In this document: positions 12,401 through 23,208 of the stretch, one piece after another
Layout of the letters: each line of letters starts with the position of its first letter
How positions within the stretch are numbered: the first letter of the stretch is position 1
NCBI GenBank assembly: GCA_034406715.1
Contig: CP137879.1
Coordinates: forward strand, 124,001 to 188,000
Length of the DNA stretch: 64,000 bases
Direction of reading: 5' to 3'
Source: Rhodotorula mucilaginosa
Lineage: Eukaryota > Basidiomycota > Microbotryomycetes > Sporidiobolales > Sporidiobolaceae
Program-made: the position numbers and the translations under genes
The notes under the pieces: generated by a model
The model's input: only the letters and a program-made list of their open reading frames with translations
What the model was told of the DNA's origin: nothing
Database searches by the model: none

Positions 12401-14168
12401 GAGGACGAGCTCTTGGTCCGAGTCGGACGAGTTTTCGTACGCGCCGGCGATGTCTGCAAGGGGTGCCGCATCAGATCTGGTTCCTGCTCGGCCCGAAGGA
12501 ACAACACGCACCAGTCGAAGGCGGGATCATCTTGTTGACCGAGGTCATGACCATGTTGAAGAGGATGATGAACTTCTGGTTGTACTCGGGGCCGATCTGG
12601 AGGCCGCCAATCTCGGACAAGCACTTGAGCGTGACGTTGCGGAACTCGGGCACCTCGAGGAACTGGAAGGGAGCACGCTCCTGATCAGCACGCATCGAGG
12701 GGCAACGAGAAAGCAAGAGAGAGACTCACGCGGCCGATCAAGTGGTCGATGACAGGCGTCTCAAAGATGTAGCCGAGCGGGATCCAGTTCAAGAAGCGGA
12801 GCATCGCCTCGAGCGTCACCTTGATCAGCGACGCCTTGTCCGCCTTCTCGAGCACTTCGACGCAGAGCGAAAAGACTTCGGCAAACTCTTGGCACTGGGA
12901 GCAAAACAGGACGTATCGAGTCAGTGCCCCCAAACAGAAGGCCACGCAGACGACCAACCGCGTAGGTGCTACCGCACGACGACGTAGTCGCCGCAAGCGG
13001 TCGACGAGAGCCGACTCACGATCTGCGCCTTGAGTTCTTTGGTCTTTGCCGTCGTCATCTGCTCTGCCGAGAACTCAAAGATCTCCTCCGACAGGAGCCG
13101 GAGGATGACCATATTATTCTCGCAGATCGAGACGTTGGCTTGTGAGGACGAGACGATCTCAGGGATGAAGGTTGGCCAGTTTTGAGGCCTGAGGAGGGGG
13201 AGCGCAACGATTGAGCACCCGACTCGGCCAGAGCGCAGCCTCTCTACGTGACCCGAACCCGAGAGACGCACCATTCCTGCTTGAGGATCTGAACGAGGAT
13301 CAGGTTGAGCTTGTTGAGGAAGCTCTTTTCGCGACGCATGGTCGCGTCGTCCGAACTCGTCTTGACAATGACCTGGACGACAAAGTTCCTGATGCCGCTC
13401 CGCTGCTCCTCGGGCAAGACTTTCCACCTCGTCTTGATGAGTCGGTCCATGATCTGCAGCGCGATGTACTTGGTCTGGGTGTTGCTCGACGTTTCGAGGA
13501 TGGCGGGCACGCGCTGCCAAGCATCGGGGTGTTCCTGGAACTGAGCGAGGACGGTCGACGCTTGTTGTTGCTGCGAGGTCGCAAGGAACAGCCAGCATTA
13601 GCTTTGACTCTACTCAGGTTCTCGAAGCAGGGACCAGAGCGAGGCGAGGGCGCAATGCCCTTGTTTTTCGTCTTGCTCACCTGGGCGCCGGCGCCGGTCA
13701 AAAAGACCTGAGCGACTTGGTCGAGCAGCGCGACATCGAGCGGCTGGTTAAAGTCGAGAACAGCCTGCAGGATGCGCGTTACAGGAACAGGTCAGCCACG
13801 CGGTCGATGGAAGACTTGCTCGAAGGTTGAAGGAGGGGGGACGCCGGGGACATCGGAGCCTCTATAGCGCGACGCCGAGGATGCGTGGTCGCGCCGCGAT
13901 CCCTGGATCCCTCGACCCATTTGCCCCTATCTGCCTGTACCCTCGGAGGAAGTGGCCGCGCGAGTTGGGTTCGCCCCCTCGAACCTCGTCCAACCATGGC
14001 CCACTTGCGAGGCCACTCCTGCCCGTTCTCGTCCTCTCGAGCACCGTGCGCTGCCGTTGTACGCCTCCAAGGACCTTCCACTTGCTCCTTACTAAGCTCA
14101 CAACCGCCCCAGTTGTCTGTGTGTCGAGGATGACCGCACCGGGTTTGAGGAAACGGACGCACCTCCAT
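9493..14168 (-). CDS. CRM1: Exportin-1 (nuclear export receptor)
   Basis: A many-exon gene for the karyopherin that carries leucine-rich NES cargoes out of the nucleus with Ran-GTP. Unmistakable blocks include [18 protein letters not shown] near the N-terminus, [19 protein letters not shown], the central [15 protein letters not shown] and [18 protein letters not shown], and [17 protein letters not shown]. The last exon (9493-9536) joins after VPGM to give [14 protein letters not shown], an acidic tail like that of other Crm1 proteins. The start is best explained by a two-codon exon, ATG GAG at 14163-14168, followed by a GTGCGT donor and a 398-bp intron ending at 13765. This gives MEAVLDF, matching MEGILDF in yeast. 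The position that is Cys528 in human Crm1 reads Thr (codon at 11533-11535). Neighbour genes are unrelated. Identity is certain; the first exon is inferred. Confidence 0.95.
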
Positions 14169-15934
14169 CGTCAACACACTGCCTCTGCTGCGCGTAGACC
14201 GCTTGCTCGAGACGCGAGTACGAGTTTGGCGTGGGTCGGATGCGACTGCGAGTAGCCTCGATTTGATCCGGTGGTGCGTATGCGACGCCCGGGGTTCGAG
14301 GAGTTTGGTTGGTGGGGGCGAGACGAGTCGCGAACGAGGTGGTGGACCGTACGCGAACGTGTGTAGCACCGTACAGCGAGACCTTGAGTCTAGCAAACAG
14401 GCGCGACAAGGGCAAGGTAGTCCTTTAGACTAGAGGCAGCCGTCACGAAGCAGAGCAAGAGAGAGAGAGAGGCGTCGCAAGGGTTGAACGTTGGCAACCC
14501 GCCGTTCTTTCTCCTAAGCGTGAAGAAGGCACTAAAGACAGAGACTCTACAGTCTTGCGATCTTCAGTCGTGCAAGTCCGCAGCGGCAAACGACGTTTCA
14601 CAAGCGGACACCGCTGGTTCACACACGAAATGTAACGCTTTTCAGTTTGCGTGAAATCGCGCTCGGCATAGCTTTGCTTCCGGGTCCCATTCAATTACTT
14701 GCCCAATTTCTTTCAAGGAGGAGAGGCAGCCCTCGTTTCCGGGAACATCGTCCGTGGCCTGCGACAGCGAGACGGCTGAAGGAGAACGGAGAGTGGCGTA
14801 GCTTGACCCTCGCAATCATTTGCCCTGACACCGGCACCATCGCAAAGCCCATGGAGCTGTCCACACTGAGGTAAAGCCCGCCGACAAGTGTATCGCGCCT
14901 GCATGAGCGACAACGTCGATTAGCTCCCAAACGCCACCGAAGAACGCAAAAGCCTGCGCATCGGACCACTCCACGTCCAAAGCGGCGATTGCGCCCGTTC
15001 TGACATCCCTACATCCGCGCTCTGGCAGTTTGATGCCTCCGGCGAGGGATCGCGAGATTCACCGCGTCGAGACGAGCTGCGTGAAGCTCGGAGGCGAAAA
15101 GCGCGCACACTCGAGTTCGGACCGTTCGACGAGTCGTCGGATGTCACGCCCCGTGTGCGGATCTTGTCTTCGACCGACGGACAAGGCCTCAAGGCCGTGT
15201 AAATGTCACATCGGGAGTTGTCCGAACTGTCGCGACGCAAGGAGGCTCAGCGCTCTTGGAACCCGCTGGAGGGCAGCATGATAATCTTTTGACGCGAGAC
15301 TCTTGCCGCCCGAGCGGATCATGTCGAGCAAGGCGATACCTGTAAGCCTACTCGATGAGTTTGTCAAGAGTGGAGCAGTGTACAGCTTCTCGAGGTTGAG
15401 GAGGCATGTGCAGGTCGCGAATGGACGGCAAGCAAGAGTACCCGCGAAGAAGGAACCGCAAGGCGCCAACTTCCGGATCGTCTGGTGTGGCGCGTTTTCG
15501 ACTGCAGTGAACCGTCATGACGCGTCCTCGGAGCAAGGCAGCTGTCGCTTTATGTCGATTTTCGCCGGATTGTCGGAAGCGCGAGCGAAGACCGCGTATA
15601 AGTAAGCCCTCGCCAGGATCTGCTCCACCGCGCAGCACGAATACAGCCGCCATGTTGAGCTTTGACGAAAGTGCCTCCGATCGCCCATTGTGAGCCAGAA
15701 GGCAGACGGCGCCGAGCCGGGCAAAGACACCGAGATCGAAACCTCGCGGGAGAGGCGAGACAGGACTCGATGGAGGCTGCATTGCGCTTCGAAAATGTTA
15801 GAACAACAATGATATAGACGGGGGAGAGGAACCGAGACTAGAGTGGAAACAATGGTGGTGGAGGAAAGGAACACGAGGGAAAGGGGGGTTGCTGATCGTT
15901 ATTTTTTCCAGCAAAGGACGCTGTAGCCGCATTC
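14169..15934. other. 1.77 kb without a recognised gene
   Basis: This holds the CRM1 promoter and the 3' UTR of the DM9-domain gene. Several 80-200 residue open frames occur on both strands (for example 13779-14396 minus, 15348-15782 minus, 15515-15874 minus), but I recognise no domain and could not connect them through splice sites. The base composition between about 14450 and 15900 is less GC-biased than in the coding regions around it. A degraded or lineage-specific gene is possible. Confidence 0.45.
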
Positions 15935-16824
15935 TTAGACCATTTCGACACCGCTCCAGGGGAAGTTGGCGCCGTGCTGTGAGTCGCGAAAGAGATGTTA
16001 GCAGCCGAAGTATTTGCAGTACTGCGGAAATAGGACAAAGCGAGAGTGGGCTCCGGGTTGTGTGTGGGACTTGCCAGATGAGAGCCAGTCTTTCCCGGCA
16101 CTTGCACGCCGTCAATTGTAGCGAGTGCGTGGTAGAGATGACCGCCGTTTGACTCGAAACCCTGCAAGTTCGGGTAGGAGAGTCAGGTACGTCAAGGGAG
16201 CTGCGGAATGTGCGCGCGCAACGCGTCTGATTACGTACACCTTCGACCGGCCTCCGGCCTTTCGGGAGTTCGCCGTACCCTGCAGGTACCCACTCCATGT
16301 CGTCTGTGATGGGCAGGATATCGTATCGACCCTGCGGGTGCGTCAGCAGGGTCAGCGTGGGCGATCCTTTTTGTCCCTCCTCGGACCGACATGTGCCGCA
16401 ACGGAACAACCGCGTACTTCATGATCCCTCTCTACGCCGCCATACGAGATCTTGACTCTTCCGCGAGCAATCTTACACGGGTGCACGGCCTGTGAAAGCG
16501 GCGTACTGGTCAGCGCCACCCTCTTTTTGCACCGCCCCACATGGGCGCTAAAAGCATGCGCACCGATCCGTCCTTGAAGAGGGCACTCGCGACCCAGACT
16601 GGACTCCCATCGAGATCGCGCAACGGTGCCGGTCCTGCGAGCTCTTGCGGGAACGGCGTCGATGTCGAGCAAGGGACGCGGAGTCCGGCTGGAGGAGCGC
16701 TTGTTGAAGGAGCTGGCGAGTAGGGCGGCGGCGGTGGCGGCAGCGGAGGAGGGGCGGCCGCCGCCTGACTCGCAGCTGCAGGTGTTTTCGCTGGATCGCC
16801 GGTGTAGACGACTTTGCTGCCCAT
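15935..16824 (-). CDS. Small DM9 / DUF3421-domain protein with a proline-rich N-terminus
   Basis: Five exons on the minus strand (16564-16824, 16418-16489, 16239-16331, 16075-16161, 15935-15976) sum to 555 nt, 184 residues. The first ~60 residues are Ala/Pro-rich with runs of PPPLPPPPPPY. The rest follows the DM9/DUF3421 pattern: VWVASALFKDGS, VHPCKIARGRVKISYGG, MEWVPAGYGELPKG, GHLYHALATIDGVQVPGK and a closing HGANFPWSGVEMV. DM9 proteins in animals include mannose-binding lectins; a carbohydrate-binding role here is inference. The last intron (15977-16074) begins with GCAAGT and so is GC-AG. The start MGSKVVYTG was chosen because it begins the ordered part; the frame stays open upstream to 17511, so a longer N-terminus cannot be ruled out. 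Confidence 0.75.
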
Positions 16825-18628
16825 CTCGCGCGCTGTTCCGAAATGCGAGAGCGGGATTCGATTTGTCACTCGCTCGACGCGCGTGCAGGGCTGCGCGAGT
16901 TGTCCGGCCTCGGGCCTCCCCTCCGTCAGTTTACTCGTTCGCCACGCTGCTCGCGGCACGACAGAATCCGTCTCGCTCCGTCTCGCGAGCACTTTAAAGC
17001 TCCGATGCCCCGTGATCGGGTCCTTTGTTTGCTCAAGTGCAACCCGCTCGGCTTTGCCTTTCCTTCCGATCTCCTTGGCCATTGCCTCGACTCGTGTCGC
17101 TTCTTTCGAGCTTTGGCGAGCTTGCGGCTTCTGTTGCTGCCTGGTCTCAGCGTACCCGGAGCGAGGGATATCGCAGTCAGCTGTGAGTAAAGAGCTCCAA
17201 GGCGTTATGGTGGAAGCGCGAGTGCATACACCGCCGCCGCAGCCGAGCGCGAAGTACTCCAGCCAACGATCTTTTCCGAGACCCCTCGTGACAGCATGGA
17301 CGCTCAGGAAATCAGGGTCATTCGACAGGAGCGATGCTCCGTATATATCGTGGTGCGGAGCCGCTTCCGTCGCGTCCTTGCCGGAAGACGCCGCTCCTTG
17401 CCGACAGGCGCGCAACGCCACTCGACAAGTCACCGACCGCCTTAATGTCTCCACTGTTCCCCTCTCTATCGGACAGCGCGGATAAGACGCAAATGCCAAG
17501 TATACATACATTCAGGCTAATTATGTGCAAGCATGGGGAAAGCTGGGATAGCGGTCCTGCAATCTTGGCAAGCTTCAAATGCCGCTGCCAAAGCATATGC
17601 TTTATTCGAACATTACTGCAAACGCCGGTGGCGGGGGGCAAACTTGCGCAGGTCCCTATTTCGTATCTTCGGAGTGTACTATGTATTGCATGTCGCCTGT
17701 GCAGTATGTATCGCTGGTCGGAACTGCGCGCGCGAGGACTTGATCGCTCGAATACAAGCGACGCGGCAGAATCAGATTGGCATACTCAACGATCAGCTTT
17801 CGTCCTTGGGCGGAGGCTCTGGTGTTGCCATGCAGCTGCGACTGTCTTCGATACAGTACCTGTCTACGTGTGTACGTTGTGCGAGCTGCCAGGGATCGCG
17901 GAACAACGATCGCCGTGTCTCTACGTACGCATGGCCTTCTCAGAGCCCCATATGGGTGTGACCGACCACGCTGCGTCAGCGCGGTTTCCTTGCGTCGAGC
18001 CGATCACATCATGAGCTGCAGCAGGCAGAGCTGCAAGGCATCCCGTCGTTCATCGGAACGCTTGCCGGATGCACGCATCCGGAGCGCGCTCCTGGCCGGA
18101 GAAATTGCGCGCTATTGTGCGGACTTCCAGGAGCACTCTGGAAGCAAGCACAAGCTTCAGGCTTGCTGCGAGAGGATCTTTAAACTAGTCTAAACAAGGT
18201 GTGTGAGCACGCTCTGGCTTGCAGGGCTGTCTACTCTGACGAAATCTGTATATAGTAAGCGACCTTGCCGACGGGTCGAGCAACGATCCGACTGGACGGA
18301 GCTGGAATCTCATTTTGGAACCCCACGTCTCGATCGCCCGTATCTTCGCTTGGCGGAATTCTTCCGGCCGCCCCCTTCCAGTGGTCCACGCGCGTACGCC
18401 GCTGCCGCGTTCGGCGAGCGAAAGAAGCTCCGGGTGATGCGCAAGCATGCGCAAACTGCAGCTGCGGACAATTTGGCCGCTCTGACCCCTCAGCTTCCGA
18501 AGACCCCAGCTTCTTGCGGGGCGCAACTCCACTCCTCTCTCGTATCCCCCACGGGCTTGTTGGCCCTCCCTCTGCTTCTATCTGCTGGTTCTGCACCTTA
18601 GACTATCACATCTTTGCTCAACGTCGCC
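16825..18628. other. 1.8 kb divergent region between the DM9 gene and an MFS gene
   Basis: It holds the 5' sides of two divergently transcribed genes. The minus frame of DM9 exon 1 remains open to 17511, but that upstream stretch has no recognisable domain. Other frames (17334-18014 plus, 18203-18601 plus) are unsupported. I see no repeat or RNA gene. Confidence 0.45.
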
Positions 18629-21523
18629 ATGGTCGACGTCGAACGCAACCACACGCTCGAGGACGAGAAGTACCGGACCGACCATGTCGAGAAGTCTGAC
18701 GCAGTGCCCATCGAGTCCTCTATCCAACCGCCCGCGCGGATGTTCACGCCGGAGGAGGTGCGTTGCGGTTGAACCTGTGTGCTGCAGAGCGCCGGACTCA
18801 TTTGCTGCTTTGGGAATACACAGGAGGACAAACTTTACCGCAAGGTCGATTACCGAATCATGCCGATTCTTTCGTACGTGACTTCTCGAGGCCTCCACAT
18901 GCTCGGCTTGCTGCCAGGATACTAACTCTCTACGTACCGTGCAGACTGCTTTACCTGTTGAGTTTGCGCGGGCTTCTGAACTGTTGCCCACGCTTTGGTT
19001 TGCTGACGTCCCTTTGCTGCCATCATAGCCTGAGTTTCATGGACCGGTACGCCGCAGCTCCCTACTCTGAGTGTTCCTTGCCGCATCCTGACACACGTCT
19101 TCTACAGAGGAAACATCGGAAACGCTCGCATTGAGGGTCTCGAGGCGGAGCTCAACATGAACTCGCAACAATTCAACGTAAGTTCTCTGTCGGACTTCTG
19201 ATCGCACCTATCAGCTGACGCGTTTCTCGCAGACGACTCTGAGTTGCTTCTTCATCACGTACTGCTTGTGCGAAGTCCCGGCGAACTTGGTGAGACGATT
19301 TGGCCCCCTCCCGGCCCAGGAAGTCGCTGACGGTTGGGGTTTTTATGCGGCGATCAGATCATGAAGAAGTTCCGTCGGCCGAGTCACTGGCTCGTAAGTG
19401 GCGTTTCTTCCCGCATTTTCGAGTGCTTCAGCTCACGCCCGCTGTGCGCTGCATCCAGGGCCTCGTCACGACCACCTGGGCAATCGTCATGACACTGATG
19501 GGCGTCGTCCAGAGTTACGGCGGTTTGCTCGCGGCTCGTCTCGCTCTCGGTGTCGCCGAAGCCGGTCTATTCCCTGTGAGTGATCGAAAATACCGGCAGG
19601 GTAGGCGGCACGATCTGACGGCTGGTCTCTTTCTAGGGCGTCATTCTGTACCTCTCGATTTGGTACCCTCGTCACCGCTCGCAATCCCGTGTCGCCTTTT
19701 TCTTCGGTGCCGCTACTCTTGCGGGAGCTTTCAGTGGGTACGTCTAGGATGGTGACTGCCCTGGCTTCGACGGGATTTCGGGCGACTAACGTCCTGCTTC
19801 GATCGCAGCCTTCTCGCCTACGGCATCGGGTTCATGTCTGGCGTCGGCGGCTACGCAGGCTGGAGGTGGATCTTCATCGTGAGTATCGCCACAGTCCACG
19901 CAGTGACACCGAGGAAAACGTCCGACTGACCTTCTCGTTCCTCATCAGCTCGAGGGCCTCGCCACTTTCGTCGCCGGCATTGCCTCCTTCTGGGCCATCT
20001 CGGACTACCCGCAGGACTGCAAGTGGCTCACGAAGGAGGAAGCCGACTGGCTCATCTACAAGAAGGCGATCGACTCGGGCGTGCACGGCGAGACTGAGGA
20101 GGTTTCGTGGACCTACGTTCGGCAGGCGCTCACGTCGTGGCAGACCTACCTCGCTGTCTTATACTACTTTGGTGGTAAGTCCATTGCGTACCAGAGGTGC
20201 GTGACACCAGCTAACAGTGTGCTTTACAGTGGTCGTGCCCCTTTACGCCATCTCCTTGATCTCCCCGACGTGAGTCCGAAGAGCCTGCTGCACCGCCGTA
20301 CTGTGCGACTGACCTCTCTGTTATGCGCGGCAGCTTGATCACAGCTTTCGGTAAATTTTCAAGGCCGCAAGTCCGTAAGTGCACAACGTTCACGCAGGCG
20401 GCAGGGCCTGTGTCGTACTTGGCAGGCGAATTGCACATTCTGCGTGGTTTCGCGACGCGACGAACATCCGAAAAGCTGAACTGACGTTTTACTCTCGGCC
20501 ATCCACAGAGCTTCTCACCGTGCCTATGTACGCGGTCGCCTGCATCTTTGTCGTTGTAACCTCAATTCTCGCGGATCGCCAAAAAACCCGCTTCCGTTAT
20601 ATGATGCTCGATCTCATCCTCTGTTTCTTCGGCTTGATCATCAACCGTGAGTGAATTTTGATCTGACTATACCGACAGTCTCGGCGCAAGAGCGGACACA
20701 AACGCTGACTCTTCCCATCGTGCTCACGACTTCAGTGACCCCGGCTCCGGTGGGTCCCCTTCCCGCTTCGGGGATCAAGCACATCCTCTCGGATTCTGAC
20801 CCACGTCGGCTCACAGTACGGCGTCAAATACTTTGGCCTCTTCCTCATTGCGATGGGCGCGTAAGTGGTCCCGGCTTTTTCACCTTCTCAAACCGCGCGA
20901 GACTTAACGTCGTGTCATGCCCACACAGCTACGGCGGTCTGCCTACGTCCGTCACGTGGTTGACCAACAACACGAGTGGCCAGACCAAGCGAGCCATTTC
21001 CTGTAAGCCGATTCGCGATTCCTCGTCCCAGGAACGGCGGTACTGATCTTGGCATGACTCCTCCTCGCGCTTCCGCAGCCGCATTCCAGATCGGAATCGG
21101 TAACTTGGGTGCTCTCGCCTCGTCGAACGTCTACCGGACGCAGGACAAGCCGCACTACTACCTCGGACGTGAGTCTGCGTCCCGTCTCGAGGCTTTTTCT
21201 CCCCTTCCACTTTCCATCCCACCCTCTCCGGTCCCTTCGCTAACGGTGCTCCGAAACCACACACAGACGGGGTCGTCCTCGGCTTCAACGTCATCGGACT
21301 CATCGCCGCTCCGACGTACGCCTACCTGCTCAAGCGGGCCAACGCTCGCAAGCTCGAGGAACAAAAGACGGGACGCGACTTGTCGATCGCCGAGACTCTT
21401 CACCTCGGAGACAGGTGCGTTCCTACCTTTCAAGGGATTTCACCATGATCATATTTCTAAGTCACGGTGAACTGACGCCGCTTGCTCTTTGACAGGGCGC
21501 CGCACTTTATGTACACCATCTAG
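18629..21523 (+). CDS. MFS transporter, anion:cation symporter (Dal5/Tna1-like) family
   Basis: A heavily split gene for a twelve-helix permease. The start is MVDVERNHTLEDEKYRT at 18629 and the stop TAG at 21521-21523. Diagnostic ACS-family segments appear after splicing: RKVDYRIMPILSLLYLLSFMDRGNIGNA (in parts), FFITYCLCEVPANLIMKKF, ARLALGVAEAGLFPG, LYLSIWYPRHRSQSR, GWRWIFILEG and YGVKYFGLFLIAMGAYGGLP with LTNNTSGQTKRAI. Relatives carry organic anions such as allantoate, nicotinate, pantothenate or biotin precursors with protons across the plasma membrane; the substrate here is unknown. Two tiny exons, 18945-18956 (12 nt) and 19029-19046 (18 nt), encode the core of the first helix. The sequence at 20740-20818 is best read as an intron between INLTPAP and YGVKYFG. 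Convergent with the EBP gene. Confidence 0.9.
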
Positions 21524-21726
21524 ACGCTTTGTCGCACTAGAGTCGTGCTCGATTCGGATCATTCGTCAAGTAGTTATCGTTCTGTGTGCTCTGTGTCGTT
21601 GATGTTAAACTAGGATTTCTTGAACAAGGAAGTATCGAAACAAACCATATACTCAAGTCCGCGCGATCCGAAAGATGCGGAAGATGCGCGAAAGCTGGTT
21701 CCCGTTGCAATTCCGTGAGAACGACC

Positions 21727-22900
21727 CTAAGCAGTCTTTTTGCCCTCTTGTTGGCGGTCCAGTGCCGAGAGGATCACCTTGCCCGAGTCGTAGATCAGAT
21801 ACAGCGGGATGACGACCCACCTGCGGCGCGAGTACACAGGGGGTAAAGTTGAGCGAAATTTCTCCGTGAGCCGAACAAGACAGGGAAAGCGAGAGCTAGG
21901 GATAGAGGGCTCACAGGCCATTGAAGAAGGTGAGGTACACCCAGGTGTACAGAGGGTGCGAGGTGTTGAGGGACGGCGAGCCCGAGATCCATTCTGTTTG
22001 CAGTGCGGGTTAGTTCCGATGCCGTGAGACTTGGTGGGGCAAGGCTTTTTTGGGATCTCACCTGGTGCGAACTATGTAGTGAAGAAAGACGATTTGACCG
22101 TTGTCTGCGCATATCAGCTTCGAGTCTCGGCGCAGCATCTCAATCCCGAGAGGAGGCGAGAAAACTTGCAGTCATCCATCCGCCGTAGATCTCGCCGACA
22201 CTGCGCAGGGGGGGCGTCATGTTCAGCTTTTCCCGCAAGTTGACTGGGTGTTCATGACATTTCACACGTACGACAGGATGATTCTGCGGACGGACGGTCG
22301 GACGAAGAAGCGTGGCAAAGTCAGCCAGCAAGATCACGGACTTGGGCGCACTGGGTTGGACTCCGCCCGACGGAACTCACATCCACAGCCTCCACGCTTC
22401 GCTCTTGCCTCTCCGCAGTCCCTCTGCACATAGTGCGGCGAGCGGACCGGCGCCAAAGACAGTGATGAGTTCGATCGAGACGACGGTCGTGTCGGAGGTA
22501 CCCCATCTCGTATCGGCGAGGGCGTATTCGCGCCAGAGCGCAGCCATGGGACCGATGCCAGCGTTGACTGTTCGTGGTCGCGGGAACGAATAAAAGATGA
22601 AGGATCCTTCGAGGATGCTGTTCATAGAGCAGGCAGGGGGTTGTCAGCCCGCCCGGTTTCGGAGGAAGGCAGATCAGTTGCAAAAAAAAAGAAGACACTC
22701 CCGACTCACGAGTGGATCAAGGCGTCAAAGACGAGCCACACAAAAGTCCATCGCTTGATAGTGTCTGTGTAGGTGTTGAGGGGCAGGAGAGCGCGGGCGA
22801 GAGCGAGAGCGGCGGCGAGGAGAGCGACGGTTGCGAGGAGGGACCAGACGGTGGTCGCGTTCAGGAGTTCGAGCGGAGGCTTGTGGTCCAGGGACGTCAT
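21727..22900 (-). CDS. EBP-type sterol delta8-delta7 isomerase (EXPERA domain)
   Basis: Seven exons on the minus strand (22710-22900, 22381-22617, 22266-22283, 22170-22200, 22062-22071, 21915-21993, 21727-21820) sum to 660 nt, 219 residues, the usual size of emopamil-binding proteins. Four or five membrane helices are visible. Diagnostic segments are IHSILEGSFIFYSF, LWREYALADTRWGTSDTTVVSIE with ELITVFGAGPL, VVGEIYGGWMTFAPEW and NGLWVVIPLYLIYDSGK. The His, Glu, Asp and Trp residues of these blocks line the sterol site in human EBP. The family isomerises the delta8 double bond of sterols in the ER. Most fungi use the unrelated Erg2 for this step, so this may be a second isomerase or act on another lipid. 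One donor is GC (GCAAGT at 22169) and exons of 18 and 10 nt are needed for a complete domain. Confidence 0.85.
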
Positions 22901-23208
22901 CTTTGTTTTAAGGTAGTGCTGCCCGTGTGAGCTTTCTCACGTGTATAGATGCAAGAGGAGGAGTCGACCTCATCGGCCGAGGGTCAAGTTGAATGAGGCG
23001 GTGCAGCAGCCATCGCTCCTCTCGCACAGACGGGCAACTACGCACGAGCTCAACAGCGCACGTACGCTTGTCCGCATAGCCTGCTTCCACCGAACAAGCC
23101 CCCGCTCGATCCCCGGCTCTGGCCCTTGTTCTCCGCCCTCGTCGTCATCACTTTGTGAACTTTCCGGCCGAGAGAGCTCTCTCCAGCCCGTCATCTACCG
23201 CTGCCACG
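22901..23208. promoter_or_regulatory. Short divergent promoter region
   Basis: 308 bp separate the start codons of the EBP gene (minus) and the type I membrane-protein gene (plus), so both promoters must share this region. I see no TATA box or strong repeated element. Confidence 0.5.

Noticed and set aside
16825-17511. Upstream extension of the DM9 gene's first exon
   Set aside because: The frame is open but has no domain, and the start MGSKVVYTG begins the ordered composition. Kept only as a caveat.
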